From: Mycobacterium sp. Marseille-P9652
Lineage (GTDB): Bacteria > Actinomycetota > Actinomycetes > Mycobacteriales > Mycobacteriaceae
DNA: 58,689 nt
Direction: 5' to 3'
Assembly (NCBI RefSeq): GCF_902652685.1
Contig: NZ_CACRUY010000035.1
Location: forward strand, 1 to 58,689
Both the position numbers and the translations under genes were made by a program. Shown in pieces: positions 38,119 through 47,611 of the stretch. How positions within the stretch are numbered: the first letter of the stretch is position 1; each line of letters begins with the position of its first letter. A model generated the notes under the pieces. It was given only the letters and a program-made list of their open reading frames with translations, was not told the origin of the DNA and made no database searches.

Positions 38119-41049
38119 TCAGCGTTTCTTGACCACTCCGCCCGGTGGCTGCTCGTCGACGCCGCTGTAGATCAGCTCACGCACGGCGGGGCGCGGTCCG
38201 TACGGTCGCAGCATGGTGCTGGCCGGCCGTGGCCGCACGTGCTGCGGCCACCAGAACCAGCGCCCGAGCAAGGTGGCCAGCGACGGTGTCATGAACGACC
38301 GCACGATCAAGGTGTCGAACAACAGGCCCAGCGCGATCGTCGTACCCACCTGGGCCATCACCAGCAGCGGGCTGAACATGAACGTGGCCATGGTCGCGGC
38401 GAACACCAGACCGGCGGAGGTCACCACCGAGCCGGAACCGGCCATCGCGCGGATCGTCCCCGTCTTGAGCCCGGCGTGGATTTCCTCCTTGAACCGCGAT
38501 ATCAACAGCAGGTTGTAGTCCGAGCCGACCGCCAGCAGCAGGATGATCGCCATCGCCAGCACCATCCAGTGCAACTTCATGCCCAGGATGTACTGCCATA
38601 GAAGCACGGAGAGCCCGAACGAGGCGCCCAGCGACAGCAACACCGTACCGACGATCACGAAAGCCGCCACGACGCTTCGGGTGATCACCAGCATGATGAT
38701 GAAAATCAGTGTGGCCGCGGCGATTCCGGCGATCATCAGGTCGATGTTGGAGCCGTCGTGCATGTCCTTGTACGTCGCGGCCGTGCCGCCGAGGTAGACC
38801 TTGGCGCCCTCCCATGGGGTGCCCTTGATCGCCTCGTGCACGGCCTGCTTGATCGGTTCGATATGGGCGATGCCCTCAGGAGTAGCGGGGTCCCCTTCGT
38901 GGGAGATGATCAACCGGACCGCGCGCCCGTCCGGCGAGATGAACTGTTTGAGGCCCCGTGCGAAATCCGGGCTCTTGAACGCCTCCGGCGGAAGGTAGAA
39001 CGTGTCGTCGTTCTTCGCCTTGTCGAAGGCGTCACCCTGGGCGGTGGCATTGTCGGACTGCGCTCTGGCCTGTTCGTTGAGACCCATGGTGGTCGCGTAG
39101 TTCGACATGATCGTGTCGAGGTTGTGCTGCTGGCTTTCGATCTGCGGCGGTATGAGCGCCACCAGCTGCGGCTGGATCCGATCCAGCTTGTCGAGGTTCG
39201 CGCTGAGGTTCACGATGTTCTGGGCCACCTGGTCGATGCCGTCGAGCGCGTTGAAGATCGACCGGATCGCCCAGCAGGCGGGGATGTCGTAGCAGTGCCT
39301 CTCCCAGTAGAAGTAGCTGCGGATCGGCCGGAAGAAGTCGTCGAAGTTGGCGATGTCGTCGCGCAACGCCTCGGTGATCTGCACCGTCTCTTTGGTGAGC
39401 CTGGTGGTCTCGTGCGTGGTGTTGCTGAGATCCTGGGTTACCCGCATCTGCTCGTGCAGCGTCGCCATCGTCTTGCGCAGCTCGTCGGCCTGCTTGAGCA
39501 GGTTGGCCGCCTGCTCGTCTTGATAGTGCTGGGTCTGGATCCGTCCCGCGGCCTGTGCGCCCATCTGGAAGCCCAGCGTGCTGTGGTCCAGCGGCGTGCC
39601 CAACGGCCGGGTGATGGTCTGGACCCGGCCGATGCCGGGGATGTGGAAGACCGCCTTGGCGACCTTGTCCAGGACCAGGAAGTCGGCCGGGTTGCGCAGG
39701 TCGTGGTCGGTCTCGATCATCAACAACTCGGGGTTGAGCCGAGCCTGGTCGAAGTGCCGGTCCGCGGCGGCATAACCGACGTTGGCCGGGGTGTCCGCCG
39801 GCAGGAAGTGGCGGTTGTCGTAGTCCGTCTTGTAGCCGGGCAGGGCGAGCAGACCGATCAGGGCGACCGCGATGGTCACCGCGAGAACCGGCGCGGGCCA
39901 GCGGACGATCGCCGTGCCGATTCGGCGCCAGCCCCGAGTCTGGAGCTTTCGCTTCGGATCCATGAGCTTGAAGAACGACGCCACGGTCAGCACCGCGGGG
40001 CCCAGAGTCAACGCCGCGAGCACCGCGACCAACATGCCGATGGCGCACGGTGCGCCCAGTGACTGGAAATACGGCAACCGGCAGAAGCTCAGGCAGTACA
40101 TCGCGCCGGCGATGGTCAGGCCCGACCCGAGCACGACGTGCGCGGTGCTGTGGAACATGGTGTAGAAGGCTTGTTCGCGGGTCTCGCCCAGACCGCGGGC
40201 CTCGTGATAGCGCCCGACAACAAAGATCGCGTAGTCCGTCCCGGCGGCGATCGCCATCAGCACCAACAGGTTGTTGGCGAACGTGGAGAGTCCGATGATC
40301 TCGTTGTTGGCCAGCAACGCAACGACGCCTCGAGCCGCTGCCAACTCAATGAACACCATCGCCAGCATGATCAGCATCGTGGTGAACGAACGATAGACGA
40401 TCAGCAGCATCACCACGATCACCACGAAAGTGACAAGAGTGACCAGCGCGACGCCCTTCTCGCCCGCGTGGGACTGATCGGCGAACAGCGGACCCGCGCC
40501 GGTGACGTAGGCCTTGATTCCAGGCGGCGCGGGCACCGAATCCACGATCTTGCGGAGGGCCAGGGCAGACTCGCTGGCCTGCCCGCCGCCCATGTTGCCG
40601 GAGAGGTAGACCTGGACGTACGCGGCCTTCTGGTCGTGGCTCTGGGAACCCGCCGCGGTCAGCGGATCGCTCCAGAAGTCCTGGACGTGCTGAACGTGCT
40701 TCTTGTCTTGCTCGACGCGCCGGACGATCTCGTCGTAGTACTGGTGGGCTTCGGCCCCGAGGGGCTTGTCACCCTCCAGCAAGATCATGGCCGAGTTGTC
40801 GGAGTTGAACTCCTTGAACGTCGAGCCGACCTTCATCGTCGACTGAAAGGATGCCGCGTCCGTCGGACTCATCGACACCGAGTGGCTCTTGGAGACGGCT
40901 TCCAGCTGAGGCGCCGCGGTGTTGGTGACGAAGACGATGCCCAACCACACCAGGACGATCGGCAGCGCGAGCCGGTGAATCATCCGCGGCAGGAACGGCG
41001 GGATGAGCGGCTGATCGACGCGCGGCGGAGCCTCGCCCGGCTGGCTCAT
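38119..41049 (-). CDS. MmpL-family RND transporter
   Basis: A 976-residue RND transporter with about 12 transmembrane helices in two halves, each preceded by a large periplasmic domain. The proton-relay Asp/Tyr motifs are [18 protein letters not shown] (first half) and [17 protein letters not shown] (second half). The second periplasmic domain carries the long coiled-coil insertion ([18 protein letters not shown] and following) typical of MmpL4/MmpL5. These export siderophores, glycopeptidolipids or drugs. The ATG overlaps the mmpS stop in ATGA, so the pair forms one machine. Confidence 0.93.
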   Translation of the reverse strand: MSQPGEAPPRVDQPLIPPFLPRMIHRLALPIVLVWLGIVFVTNTAAPQLEAVSKSHSVSMSPTDAASFQSTMKVGSTFKEFNSDNSAMILLEGDKPLGAEAHQYYDEIVRRVEQDKKHVQHVQDFWSDPLTAAGSQSHDQKAAYVQVYLSGNMGGGQASESALALRKIVDSVPAPPGIKAYVTGAGPLFADQSHAGEKGVALVTLVTFVVIVVMLLIVYRSFTTMLIMLAMVFIELAAARGVVALLANNEIIGLSTFANNLLVLMAIAAGTDYAIFVVGRYHEARGLGETREQAFYTMFHSTAHVVLGSGLTIAGAMYCLSFCRLPYFQSLGAPCAIGMLVAVLAALTLGPAVLTVASFFKLMDPKRKLQTRGWRRIGTAIVRWPAPVLAVTIAVALIGLLALPGYKTDYDNRHFLPADTPANVGYAAADRHFDQARLNPELLMIETDHDLRNPADFLVLDKVAKAVFHIPGIGRVQTITRPLGTPLDHSTLGFQMGAQAAGRIQTQHYQDEQAANLLKQADELRKTMATLHEQMRVTQDLSNTTHETTRLTKETVQITEALRDDIANFDDFFRPIRSYFYWERHCYDIPACWAIRSIFNALDGIDQVAQNIVNLSANLDKLDRIQPQLVALIPPQIESQQHNLDTIMSNYATTMGLNEQARAQSDNATAQGDAFDKAKNDDTFYLPPEAFKSPDFARGLKQFISPDGRAVRLIISHEGDPATPEGIAHIEPIKQAVHEAIKGTPWEGAKVYLGGTAATYKDMHDGSNIDLMIAGIAAATLIFIIMLVITRSVVAAFVIVGTVLLSLGASFGLSVLLWQYILGMKLHWMVLAMAIILLLAVGSDYNLLLISRFKEEIHAGLKTGTIRAMAGSGSVVTSAGLVFAATMATFMFSPLLVMAQVGTTIALGLLFDTLIVRSFMTPSLATLLGRWFWWPQHVRPRPASTMLRPYGPRPAVRELIYSGVDEQPPGGVVKKR

Positions 41050-41603
41050 GCGGACTTGTCCAGGCAGTAGACGAAGGCGTTCACGGTTTCGTTGGGATCC
41101 GAGCGATTCGGAGCCTTGATGACGTCACCGCGCCCGTCGTGGTTGTTCACGACGAATTGGCAGGCGATCCAACTGCCGTCGCCTTGCGCGACGAGGTTTG
41201 CCGGGATGCCGGGCTTCGTTGAGCTCAATACTTTGCTCCAGGGCAAGGGCACGTTGAGAGCCTGCTGCGGATGGGAGTTTTCGTCCAGGTAGTTGATGGT
41301 TGCCGTGCTGCCCGGCGAGCCCCAGACCTCGAGCGTGATCGTCTTGGCGTTGAACTGGTCGAGGACCTCGCCCGAGGTGCCGCCGCCGAACGAACCCTTG
41401 TGAACGCCGAAGATGCCGTGCAGTCGGTAGACAACGAATCCGGACACCGCGACGACGGCCACAATGGTGAGGACTAACCAGAACCGGGTGAACAGGCCCG
41501 CGAGGAATTTGCGCTTGGCTGGCTTGCCGGATGCCGTCGCGCCCTCTTTGCCGGCAGTGCGCGGTGTCGTCAAGGGTTCGGTCCTTGGCTCAGTCGTCGT
41601 CAA
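41046..41603 (-). CDS. MmpS-family accessory protein
   Basis: A 185-residue MmpS protein: a basic cytoplasmic N-terminus, one transmembrane helix ([21 protein letters not shown]), then the MmpS beta domain with [25 protein letters not shown] in pieces and [10 protein letters not shown] near the end. It acts as periplasmic adaptor for the MmpL it overlaps. An inverted repeat lies about 30 bases upstream of its start. The N-terminal Thr/Pro-rich extension is longer than in M. tuberculosis MmpS proteins (about 140 residues). Confidence 0.92.
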   Translation of the reverse strand: MTTTEPRTEPLTTPRTAGKEGATASGKPAKRKFLAGLFTRFWLVLTIVAVVAVSGFVVYRLHGIFGVHKGSFGGGTSGEVLDQFNAKTITLEVWGSPGSTATINYLDENSHPQQALNVPLPWSKVLSSTKPGIPANLVAQGDGSWIACQFVVNNHDGRGDVIKAPNRSDPNETVNAFVYCLDKSA

Positions 41604-41632
41604 ATGCGCTTCCCCAACCGGTGACGAGAAAT

Positions 41633-41648
41633 GCTCAACTAATTGAGC
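41633..41648. promoter_or_regulatory. Inverted repeat upstream of mmpS-mmpL
   Basis: GCTCAACTAATTGAGC is a perfect inverted repeat with 6-base arms around CTAA, 30 bases upstream of the mmpS start. Mycobacterial mmpS-mmpL operons are commonly repressed by TetR or MarR proteins at such sites. No repressor gene is adjacent. Confidence 0.55.
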
Positions 41649-41800
41649 GTGTGTGTCAGCTTAGCTACTCTAACCTTCAAGGCGGCTGCGCGCGATCAAA
41701 ACATTACAAGACCGTCATCGCACCGGCCCCTGGCGCTTTAGGAGTGCGCTGTCTTTTCTGCAGTCCCGTTGCCGCTGGGCAAGCCTGGGCCGGGGTCAAG

Positions 41801-41959
41801 CTAGCCGTGATGCGGCGGTCGCTCGTCGTAAAGTCGGCCCTCGTCCCACGCCGCGCGCGCTTGGTCCTCGTCGCCGAACCTCTCCCAGTCCTCGGGCTTG
41901 ACGTCGACCGGCGGGGGCTTTGCCGCGGCCGGTCTTGGCGGACGGGGTTCGGTCGGCAC
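41801..41959 (-). CDS. Small acidic hypothetical protein, 52 residues
   Basis: A GTG-started frame encodes VPTEPRPPRPAAAKPPPVDV followed by KPEDWERFGDEDQARAAWDE and GRLYDERPPHHG. The pattern of a Pro-rich start then an amphipathic acidic segment with Trp25, Phe28 and Trp38 looks like a real conserved short protein rather than random GC-rich frame. It lies between mmpS and the kinase gene on the same strand. The ribosome binding site is weak. No function can be proposed. Confidence 0.55.
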   Translation of the reverse strand: MPTEPRPPRPAAAKPPPVDVKPEDWERFGDEDQARAAWDEGRLYDERPPHHG

Positions 41960-42025
41960 GCCGCAATCATCTCAGGCCCGCGGGAAACGCCGGGCCGGGC
42001 AATGGTCGCCGGGAGCTCGACGACC

Positions 42026-43819
42026 TCACGCGGCCGCCTGCAGCGTGATCTCCGAGATCGCCATCCGGCTCTGGCCGTTCGTGATTCCCAGGGTGGAGAT
42101 CCACACCAGCGCATCGGATGTCTTCGTCTGGTCGTGCACGGTGATCCGGTTGTGCCCCGGCTGCAGTGATGTGGTCGGGGTCAATGCCTTGGTATCGGCC
42201 AATCTGGCGGGATGCTCGGTGGGCGACGAGCGGATCTGCACCTGGCTTCCGGTGCTCGACACGTCGAGCGTCACGGCGCTCAGCGCAGTCGGTTCGGGCA
42301 AGTGCAGCAACAGACCCATGCCCGAGATGAACTTCGGGAAGGGCACGGCGTCCATATAGGTGACGGTGGACCACGCGGTGTTCGGGTTGCCGTCGATCGC
42401 CAACCCGGCGTCCTGCGGGTTGTCCGGCGCGCCGTCGGGGGAGAACACGGTGGCGCTCACCGGCTTGACGATGGGTCCGGGACGCGACGAACGGCCGAAG
42501 CCGTGGGTGAACCACACGACCCCGGCGGCCGCCAACACGATCACAGCGGCGACGGCGACCAGGGCGGCGAGGCGAAACTTCCGCCTGCTGGATGTTTTTG
42601 GCGCTTGGTCGGCCACCGGTTCGGCCGCGGCCTGCGGCCGCCTCTGCTCGGGCGCCGCTCCGGTCGAGAAGTTGATGAGTTGGTCGGCATCCAGGATGTC
42701 GCCGTCCCAGACGCCGGAGACCTCGATCTCGTCACCGTCGGCGAGCTGACCCGCCGCGAGTTCGCTTTCGATCTCGACCGAGATGAGAGCGGGCAGGTCG
42801 TCGAGTGGCTCGTAGGGGATCACCCGCAACGACCACGTTCCGGGCTCGTCGTGCGCACCGGCCGCGGTTCGCCGCACGTCGCGTGCCGTGCCGTTGACCA
42901 CCCGCCGCTCGAGGCGCTGCGTGGGCGGCCGTTCGCCCGGTTCGACGGGGATGGCGGGACACGAGCCGGACGGCTGTGATGCGGATTGCGCTTGCGTGAG
43001 GGCGCGGGCGAAGTCGGTGCAGGTGGGGTACCGCTTGCCGGGGTCCTTGGCCAGCGCCCGGGCGATCACGGCATCAAGGTGCGCGCAATCGGGGCGGCGC
43101 TCCGAGACCCGCGGGGGCGGCGCATTGAGGTGCTTGCTGAGAACGACGGCACGGTTCGAGTCGTCGAAAGGGGGCGCGCCGGTCAGTAGGTAGAAGGCGG
43201 TGGCCGCCAGCGCGTATTGATCCGCCCGTCCGTCGAGCGGCTTCCCCAGAAGTTGTTCTGGAGCAACGTAACTGATGGTGCCGACGGCGACGTTGGCCTC
43301 GGTGAGGTGGCTGACGTCGTCGATCTTCCGGGCTATGCCGAAGTCGGTCAGCAGCACCCTGCGGCGGTGGCCGTCGGCCGCCGTCACGAGGATGTTCTCC
43401 GGCTTGACGTCCCGGTGGAGCAGACGGCGGTCGTGACCGAAGTCCAGCGCATCGGCCACCGCGGTCACGATGTCCACGACATCTTGTTCCGGCATGCCTT
43501 TCGGGTAGCGTTCGCGGACCAAGCGGCCCGCGTCGGTGCCGTCGACATACTCCATCGAGATCCACAGCCGTCCGTCGGACTCGCCCCGGTCGAGGACGCT
43601 CACGATGTGCGGATGCCACAGCTGCGCCGCCAGCTCGGCTTCGCGGATGAATCGCGCCCGGAACTCCTCGTCGCCCGTGGCGGACAGCGACAAGATCTTC
43701 AGCGCGTCGTGACGAGGCAGCCGCGGATGCTGGGCGAGGTAGACCTCGCCCATGCCGCCGGTGCCGAGCAAGCGCTCCAGGACATAGCCAGCGAAGACCT
43801 CTCCGGTTTCGAATGGCAT
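42026..43819 (-). CDS. Transmembrane Ser/Thr kinase with discoidin-like ectodomain
   Basis: A 597-residue Pkn-type kinase. Kinase domain 1-275: glycine loop [12 protein letters not shown], Lys41, HRDVKPEN with Asp137, DFG 159-161, and an activation loop with several Thr/Ser. A juxtamembrane region contains a beta-rich segment ([20 protein letters not shown]). One transmembrane helix is at about 416-438. The external domain (455-597) begins [20 protein letters not shown] and holds [10 protein letters not shown], a discoidin/F5-8C-like fold similar to the external part of mycobacterial MurJ. It would sense a carbohydrate or cell-wall ligand and signal inward. Confidence 0.9.
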   Translation of the reverse strand: MPFETGEVFAGYVLERLLGTGGMGEVYLAQHPRLPRHDALKILSLSATGDEEFRARFIREAELAAQLWHPHIVSVLDRGESDGRLWISMEYVDGTDAGRLVRERYPKGMPEQDVVDIVTAVADALDFGHDRRLLHRDVKPENILVTAADGHRRRVLLTDFGIARKIDDVSHLTEANVAVGTISYVAPEQLLGKPLDGRADQYALAATAFYLLTGAPPFDDSNRAVVLSKHLNAPPPRVSERRPDCAHLDAVIARALAKDPGKRYPTCTDFARALTQAQSASQPSGSCPAIPVEPGERPPTQRLERRVVNGTARDVRRTAAGAHDEPGTWSLRVIPYEPLDDLPALISVEIESELAAGQLADGDEIEVSGVWDGDILDADQLINFSTGAAPEQRRPQAAAEPVADQAPKTSSRRKFRLAALVAVAAVIVLAAAGVVWFTHGFGRSSRPGPIVKPVSATVFSPDGAPDNPQDAGLAIDGNPNTAWSTVTYMDAVPFPKFISGMGLLLHLPEPTALSAVTLDVSSTGSQVQIRSSPTEHPARLADTKALTPTTSLQPGHNRITVHDQTKTSDALVWISTLGITNGQSRMAISEITLQAAA

Positions 43820-43928
43820 GGAGGAAAGCCTACAAACCGGCGTCCCCGGCTACCGAAAACCGCCGGTCACGGGCGTGCGCACGCCACAGAGGGCAATGCG
43901 GATCGCGATTTCCGCGACGGACGGGCCG

Positions 43929-44828
43929 TCAGGGCTGACGCGCCACGATCACCGGGACCTTGGCCCTCTTCACCACGGCCGCCCCGACCGAGCCCAGCAA
44001 CGTGCGTCCGAACCGTCCGAGACCGTGGCTGCCGACCACCACCAGTTGCGCCTGCTCGGACGCGTCGACCAGCCGGCGTGCCGGATCGCCGACCTCGACG
44101 GTGCGGCTCACCCCCACCTCGGGATAGCGTTCGTGCCACCCCGCCAGCCGTTCGGCGAGCGTCTCCTCCTCTTCGGACAGCTTCGCGTCCCACCTGGAGT
44201 CTTGGAATCCCGCCCGGGAGCCGGAGACCCGCGGATCAGCCCAGACGTGCATCGCCTTCAGGCGCACACCTCGCCGCGAGGCCTCCTCGAACGCGATGGC
44301 AGTGGCCAACTCCGATGCCGGTGACCCGTCGATGCCCACCAGCACCGGTGCCCGCGAGTGATCGCCGGTCACGGCCTTCTCGTCGTGGATCACGGCCACG
44401 GGGCAACGCGCGTGGTGGACCAGGGCCGAGCTCACGGAGCCCAGGAAGGTGCGGGCCAGGGCGCCGCCACGTCCGCCACGGCCCACCGCGACCATCTCCA
44501 CCTCGCTCGAGAGGCCGACCAGCGTGGGGACGGTGGCCGAGTGAAACACGTTCCTGCTCAACGGCACTCGATGGCCGTCAAGGGTGGTCTCCTCGGCGAC
44601 CTTGATCGCCGACTCGATGAGGAGGCCGGGCTCGTGTTTACGCTTTTTGCCGGCGCCGGCCGGGGCGGCGACGTCGAACCACTCGGGTAAGGCGCCGTCG
44701 GCGACGTGCACGACAGCCAACGGCGCCTTGCGCGTCGCGGCGTTGCGGGCCGCCCACCGCACGGCGCTCAGCGCCGCTGCCGAACCGTCAACACCTACCA
44801 AGATCGCGCCACGTGGTGGTTGCCACAT
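43929..44828 (-). CDS. Tandem-domain universal stress protein
   Basis: A 299-residue protein with two USP domains. Each has the Rossmann-like start (ILVGVDGSAAALSAVRWA; VLVGIDGSPASELATAIA) and the ATP-binding loop (VAVGRGGRGGALARTFLGSV; VVGSHGLGRFGRTLLGSV). M. tuberculosis relatives such as Rv2623 and Rv1996 bind ATP and belong to the DosR regulon. Possible DosR-like sequence and a GGGTC/GACCC inverted repeat lie 65-100 bases upstream. Single gene, followed by the kinase gene after a 109-base gap. Confidence 0.9.
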   Translation of the reverse strand: MWQPPRGAILVGVDGSAAALSAVRWAARNAATRKAPLAVVHVADGALPEWFDVAAPAGAGKKRKHEPGLLIESAIKVAEETTLDGHRVPLSRNVFHSATVPTLVGLSSEVEMVAVGRGGRGGALARTFLGSVSSALVHHARCPVAVIHDEKAVTGDHSRAPVLVGIDGSPASELATAIAFEEASRRGVRLKAMHVWADPRVSGSRAGFQDSRWDAKLSEEEETLAERLAGWHERYPEVGVSRTVEVGDPARRLVDASEQAQLVVVGSHGLGRFGRTLLGSVGAAVVKRAKVPVIVARQP

Positions 44829-44893
44829 CTGCAGTTCTCTTCTGATCGGCGGGTCCCCACCGGAAGAATCACGGACGAACGCGGCGGCTGTGA

Positions 44894-44929
44894 GGGTCGA
44901 AAAGACCCAAGCCGAAGGACCAAAGACAC
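44894..44929. promoter_or_regulatory. Inverted repeat and DosR-like half-sites upstream of the USP gene
   Basis: GGGTCGAAAAGACCC (44894-44908) is a perfect inverted repeat, and GGACCAAAGACAC (44917-44929) resembles a degenerate DosR box. Both lie 66-101 bases before the USP start on the opposite strand. A real DosR core GGGAC/GTCCC is not intact, so this is tentative. Confidence 0.3.
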
Positions 44930-44969
44930 CGTCGCGACGGCCGGTGGCTCCGGGGTGACGCGGCGGCGG

Positions 44970-45200
44970 TCAGGAGGCGTCGCGCAGGCGGGTCTCGACG
45001 TCCTTGATTCCCTGGCGCAGGTGCTGAGCGAGGTACCACTCCTCGCCGCTCTGGGCATGGTGCAGGGCCTTGTCGACCGCCAGCTTGGCGTCCGACAGGT
45101 GTTCCCGGCGCTCATCGCCGCGCGTTGTCATGGCGTGCAGGATCGCCCTCACGGACTCCTGACAGGCGGCGGCGAAACCGGTGAGATTGGTGACCGACAC
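44970..45200 (-). CDS. Small helical hypothetical protein
   Basis: A 76-residue protein from the GTG at 45200, with AAAGGGG about 6 bases upstream. It is almost all helix: NLTGFAAACQESVRAILHAM, then LSDAKLAVDKALHHAQSGEE and WYLAQHLRQGIKDVETRLRD. No signal peptide or membrane segment. It is upstream of the USP gene on the same strand, 140 bases apart. Function unknown; it looks like a small stress-associated helical protein. Confidence 0.65.
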   Translation of the reverse strand: MSVTNLTGFAAACQESVRAILHAMTTRGDERREHLSDAKLAVDKALHHAQSGEEWYLAQHLRQGIKDVETRLRDAS

Positions 45201-45379
45201 GCTGGCCCCTTTCGTCGGAGAAAGACGTCTGCCGCAAACGCGACGTTCAGCGCCCTGTTCCACGTATGTCGAATGACATTCCCGGCATGCGGTGACGGCA
45301 AACCTGCGCCCGACGCCGTCGCGCGAGCGCGGGCAGGCGTGGCTAAGCTGCCCGTTGGCCCGGCGACTGGAGGTCTGCG

Positions 45380-47443
45380 GTGCGCGTGCTCGTTGGAACG
45401 GTGGCTTTGTCGATGGCCTTGTCCGTGGCCGCCGGCTTGGTGCTTGTCGGGTGTCACGGCCCGGCCGAGCACCCGGCCAAACCGAAGGTCGGCTCGTGGG
45501 GCGTCGACCTGGCCGACATGGACAAGGCCGTCCGCCCCGGCAACGACTTCTTCGACTACGTCCTCGGGACGTGGGTCAAAAACGCGAAGATCCCGCCGGA
45601 CAAGGTGTGCGCCGGCGTCAACCTCGACATCCAGAATCAGCTCAACGCCGACCTGAAGGCGATCGTCGCGGGCGCGGCCGCCAAACACGCCGCCGCCGGG
45701 GACGTTTCGCAGCAGATCGGCGACCTCTACGCGTCGTACATGAACGAGGCGTTGCTGAACCAGAAGGGCGCCGAGCCGGTGCGGCCGCTCCTGGCGTCGA
45801 TCGACGCGGTCAACGACAGGCCGGGCCTGGACCGGGTTCTCGTGTCGTTCAACGGCAAGACGGAGGTGGAGGACCCCTTCCCGGTTTCGGTGGACATCGA
45901 CCCGAACAATCCGACCCGGTACATACCCGACATCTCCCAGGGCGGCCTCTCGCTCGGTGACCGCGGGTATTACGTGAACGACGACCCGCAGTCGGTGCAG
46001 CTGCGCGACAAGTACGTCGCCCATGCGGCCAAGCTGATCGGCCTCGCCGGTTACGCGGACGCGCGGCAGCAGGCCGAGCAACTGCTCGCACTCGAAACCA
46101 AGCTGGCGGCCGTGCAGCTGCCCATGGAGGAAGCGCGCGACGTCGAAAAGACGAACAACATCATGCCGCGCGCGCAGGTCGAGCAGCTCGGGCAGGGCGC
46201 GCCACTGCGGCAGCTCTTCGACGAGCTGAAACTGCCGCCCGTGATCGACTTCCAGGTCGGCATGCCCGAGGTGTTGCAGAAGACCGCACAGCTTTTCGCC
46301 ACCGAGCCGTTGGACGCGTGGAAGGCGTACCTGCGCTACCAGGTTCTGCGCGCGTACGGCGGCGACCTCTCCACGCCGTTCGCCGACGAGCTGTTCGACT
46401 TCTTCGGCCGGACGGTGCGGGGCGCCCAGGAGCGCACCCCGCGGGACAAGCGCGGGGTCTCCATGGTGAGCGACGGCCTCGGTGACCCGGTCGGCGAGCT
46501 CTACGTCGACGCGCACTTCGGCCAGCAGACGCGGGACCGGGCGCGGGCGCTGGTCGAGAATCTCCGCACGGCGTACAGCAAGCGCATCGCCGGCGCCTCG
46601 TGGATGGCGCCCGAAACCAAGAAGGAAGCGCAGGCCAAGCTGGCGGCGCTGGTCGCCAAGATCGGCTACCCCGACAAGTGGAAGTCGTACGCGACCGTCA
46701 AGATCGACTCCGGCGACCTCGTCGGCAACCAGAACAACCTCGCGGTGTGGTCGTGGAACGACGACGTCAGCAAGTTGGGAAAGCCCATCGACCGAGCCGA
46801 GTGGAGCATGACGCCGCAGACCAACAATGCCTATTACTCTCCGCGACTCAACGACATCGTCTTTCCCGCCGCCATCCTGCAGCCGCCGAACTTCGATCCC
46901 GCGGCCGATCCGGCCGCCAACTACGGGGCGATCGGGGCAACCATCGGCCACGAGATGAGCCACGCGTTCGACGACCAGGGCCGCAAGAGCGACGGGACCG
47001 GCCTGCAGCGCGATTGGTGGACACCGGCCGACGCCCAGCGCTACGTGCGCGAGTCGGACAAGCTGGTCGAGCAGTTCAACTCCTATGAGCCGCTGCCGGG
47101 CAACCACATCAACGGCAAGCTGACGCTCGGCGAGAACATCGCCGACCTCGCGGGGCTGCGCATCGCCTACGACGCCTACAAACTGTCGCTGGGCGGCAAG
47201 CCCGCGCCCGTCATCGACGGCCTGAGCGGCGACCAGCGGTTCTTCATCGCCTTCGCGGCGAGTTGGAAAGAGATCTGCCGTCCCGAAGCCGAGCGCGACC
47301 AATTGCTGACCGACGTCCACAGCCCCGCCAAGTTCAGGGTCAACGGGATCGTCCGCAACATTGACGAGTGGTACGCCGCTTTCGACGTCCGGCCGGGGGA
47401 CTCGCTCTTCCTCAAGCCCGAGGACCGCGTGCGCGTCTGGTGA
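45380..47443 (+). CDS. M13-family metalloprotease lipoprotein
   Basis: A 687-residue neprilysin/PepO-type peptidase. The signal peptide ends in the lipobox LVGC with Cys25, so the protein is lipid-anchored. Zinc ligands are in GHEMSHAFD (His524, Glu525, His528) and ENIADLAG (Glu585). NAYYSPRLNDIVFPAAILQP upstream is the conserved substrate-binding stretch. M. tuberculosis has the related Zmp1, which lacks a lipobox of this kind as I recall. It probably cleaves peptides at the cell surface. GGAGG lies 6 bases upstream of the GTG start. Confidence 0.9.
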   Translation: MRVLVGTVALSMALSVAAGLVLVGCHGPAEHPAKPKVGSWGVDLADMDKAVRPGNDFFDYVLGTWVKNAKIPPDKVCAGVNLDIQNQLNADLKAIVAGAAAKHAAAGDVSQQIGDLYASYMNEALLNQKGAEPVRPLLASIDAVNDRPGLDRVLVSFNGKTEVEDPFPVSVDIDPNNPTRYIPDISQGGLSLGDRGYYVNDDPQSVQLRDKYVAHAAKLIGLAGYADARQQAEQLLALETKLAAVQLPMEEARDVEKTNNIMPRAQVEQLGQGAPLRQLFDELKLPPVIDFQVGMPEVLQKTAQLFATEPLDAWKAYLRYQVLRAYGGDLSTPFADELFDFFGRTVRGAQERTPRDKRGVSMVSDGLGDPVGELYVDAHFGQQTRDRARALVENLRTAYSKRIAGASWMAPETKKEAQAKLAALVAKIGYPDKWKSYATVKIDSGDLVGNQNNLAVWSWNDDVSKLGKPIDRAEWSMTPQTNNAYYSPRLNDIVFPAAILQPPNFDPAADPAANYGAIGATIGHEMSHAFDDQGRKSDGTGLQRDWWTPADAQRYVRESDKLVEQFNSYEPLPGNHINGKLTLGENIADLAGLRIAYDAYKLSLGGKPAPVIDGLSGDQRFFIAFAASWKEICRPEAERDQLLTDVHSPAKFRVNGIVRNIDEWYAAFDVRPGDSLFLKPEDRVRVW

Positions 47444-47471
47444 ACCGGCCGCGATCTCCGCGGATCCTGTG

Positions 47472-47489
47472 GTGTGACGTACGTCACAC
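47472..47489. promoter_or_regulatory. Perfect CRP-type binding site upstream of the mce operon
   Basis: GTGTGACGTACGTCACAC is an 18-bp perfect palindrome containing TGTGA-N6-TCACA, the CRP/cAMP consensus also used by mycobacterial CRP (Rv3676). It lies between the M13 protease stop and yrbEA, 123 bases upstream of the yrbEA start. Confidence 0.7.
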
Positions 47490-47611
47490 TCACCTGCTTC
47501 TGCGAACAGGGGCGCGTCGCCGCTGGTAGAACGCACCTACCGGTCCCGCTAGTAGACACGCGACAAACTAATTTCACATCTTTGCTGGCGGACGAGCTGT
47601 GACCGCGAGTA

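Noticed and set aside
43929-44828. The USP gene as the displaced Rv3134c of the devRS operon
   Set aside because: Rv3134c is about 268 residues and adjoins devR. This protein is closer in layout to the Rv2623/Rv1996 group and no devR is nearby; the evidence does not decide it.
45149-47536. A 795-codon open frame on the minus strand over the M13 protease gene
   Set aside because: It is a shadow of the plus-strand gene, which shows HExxH, ENIAD and a lipobox. The antisense translation is Arg/Val/Asp-rich with no recognisable fold.
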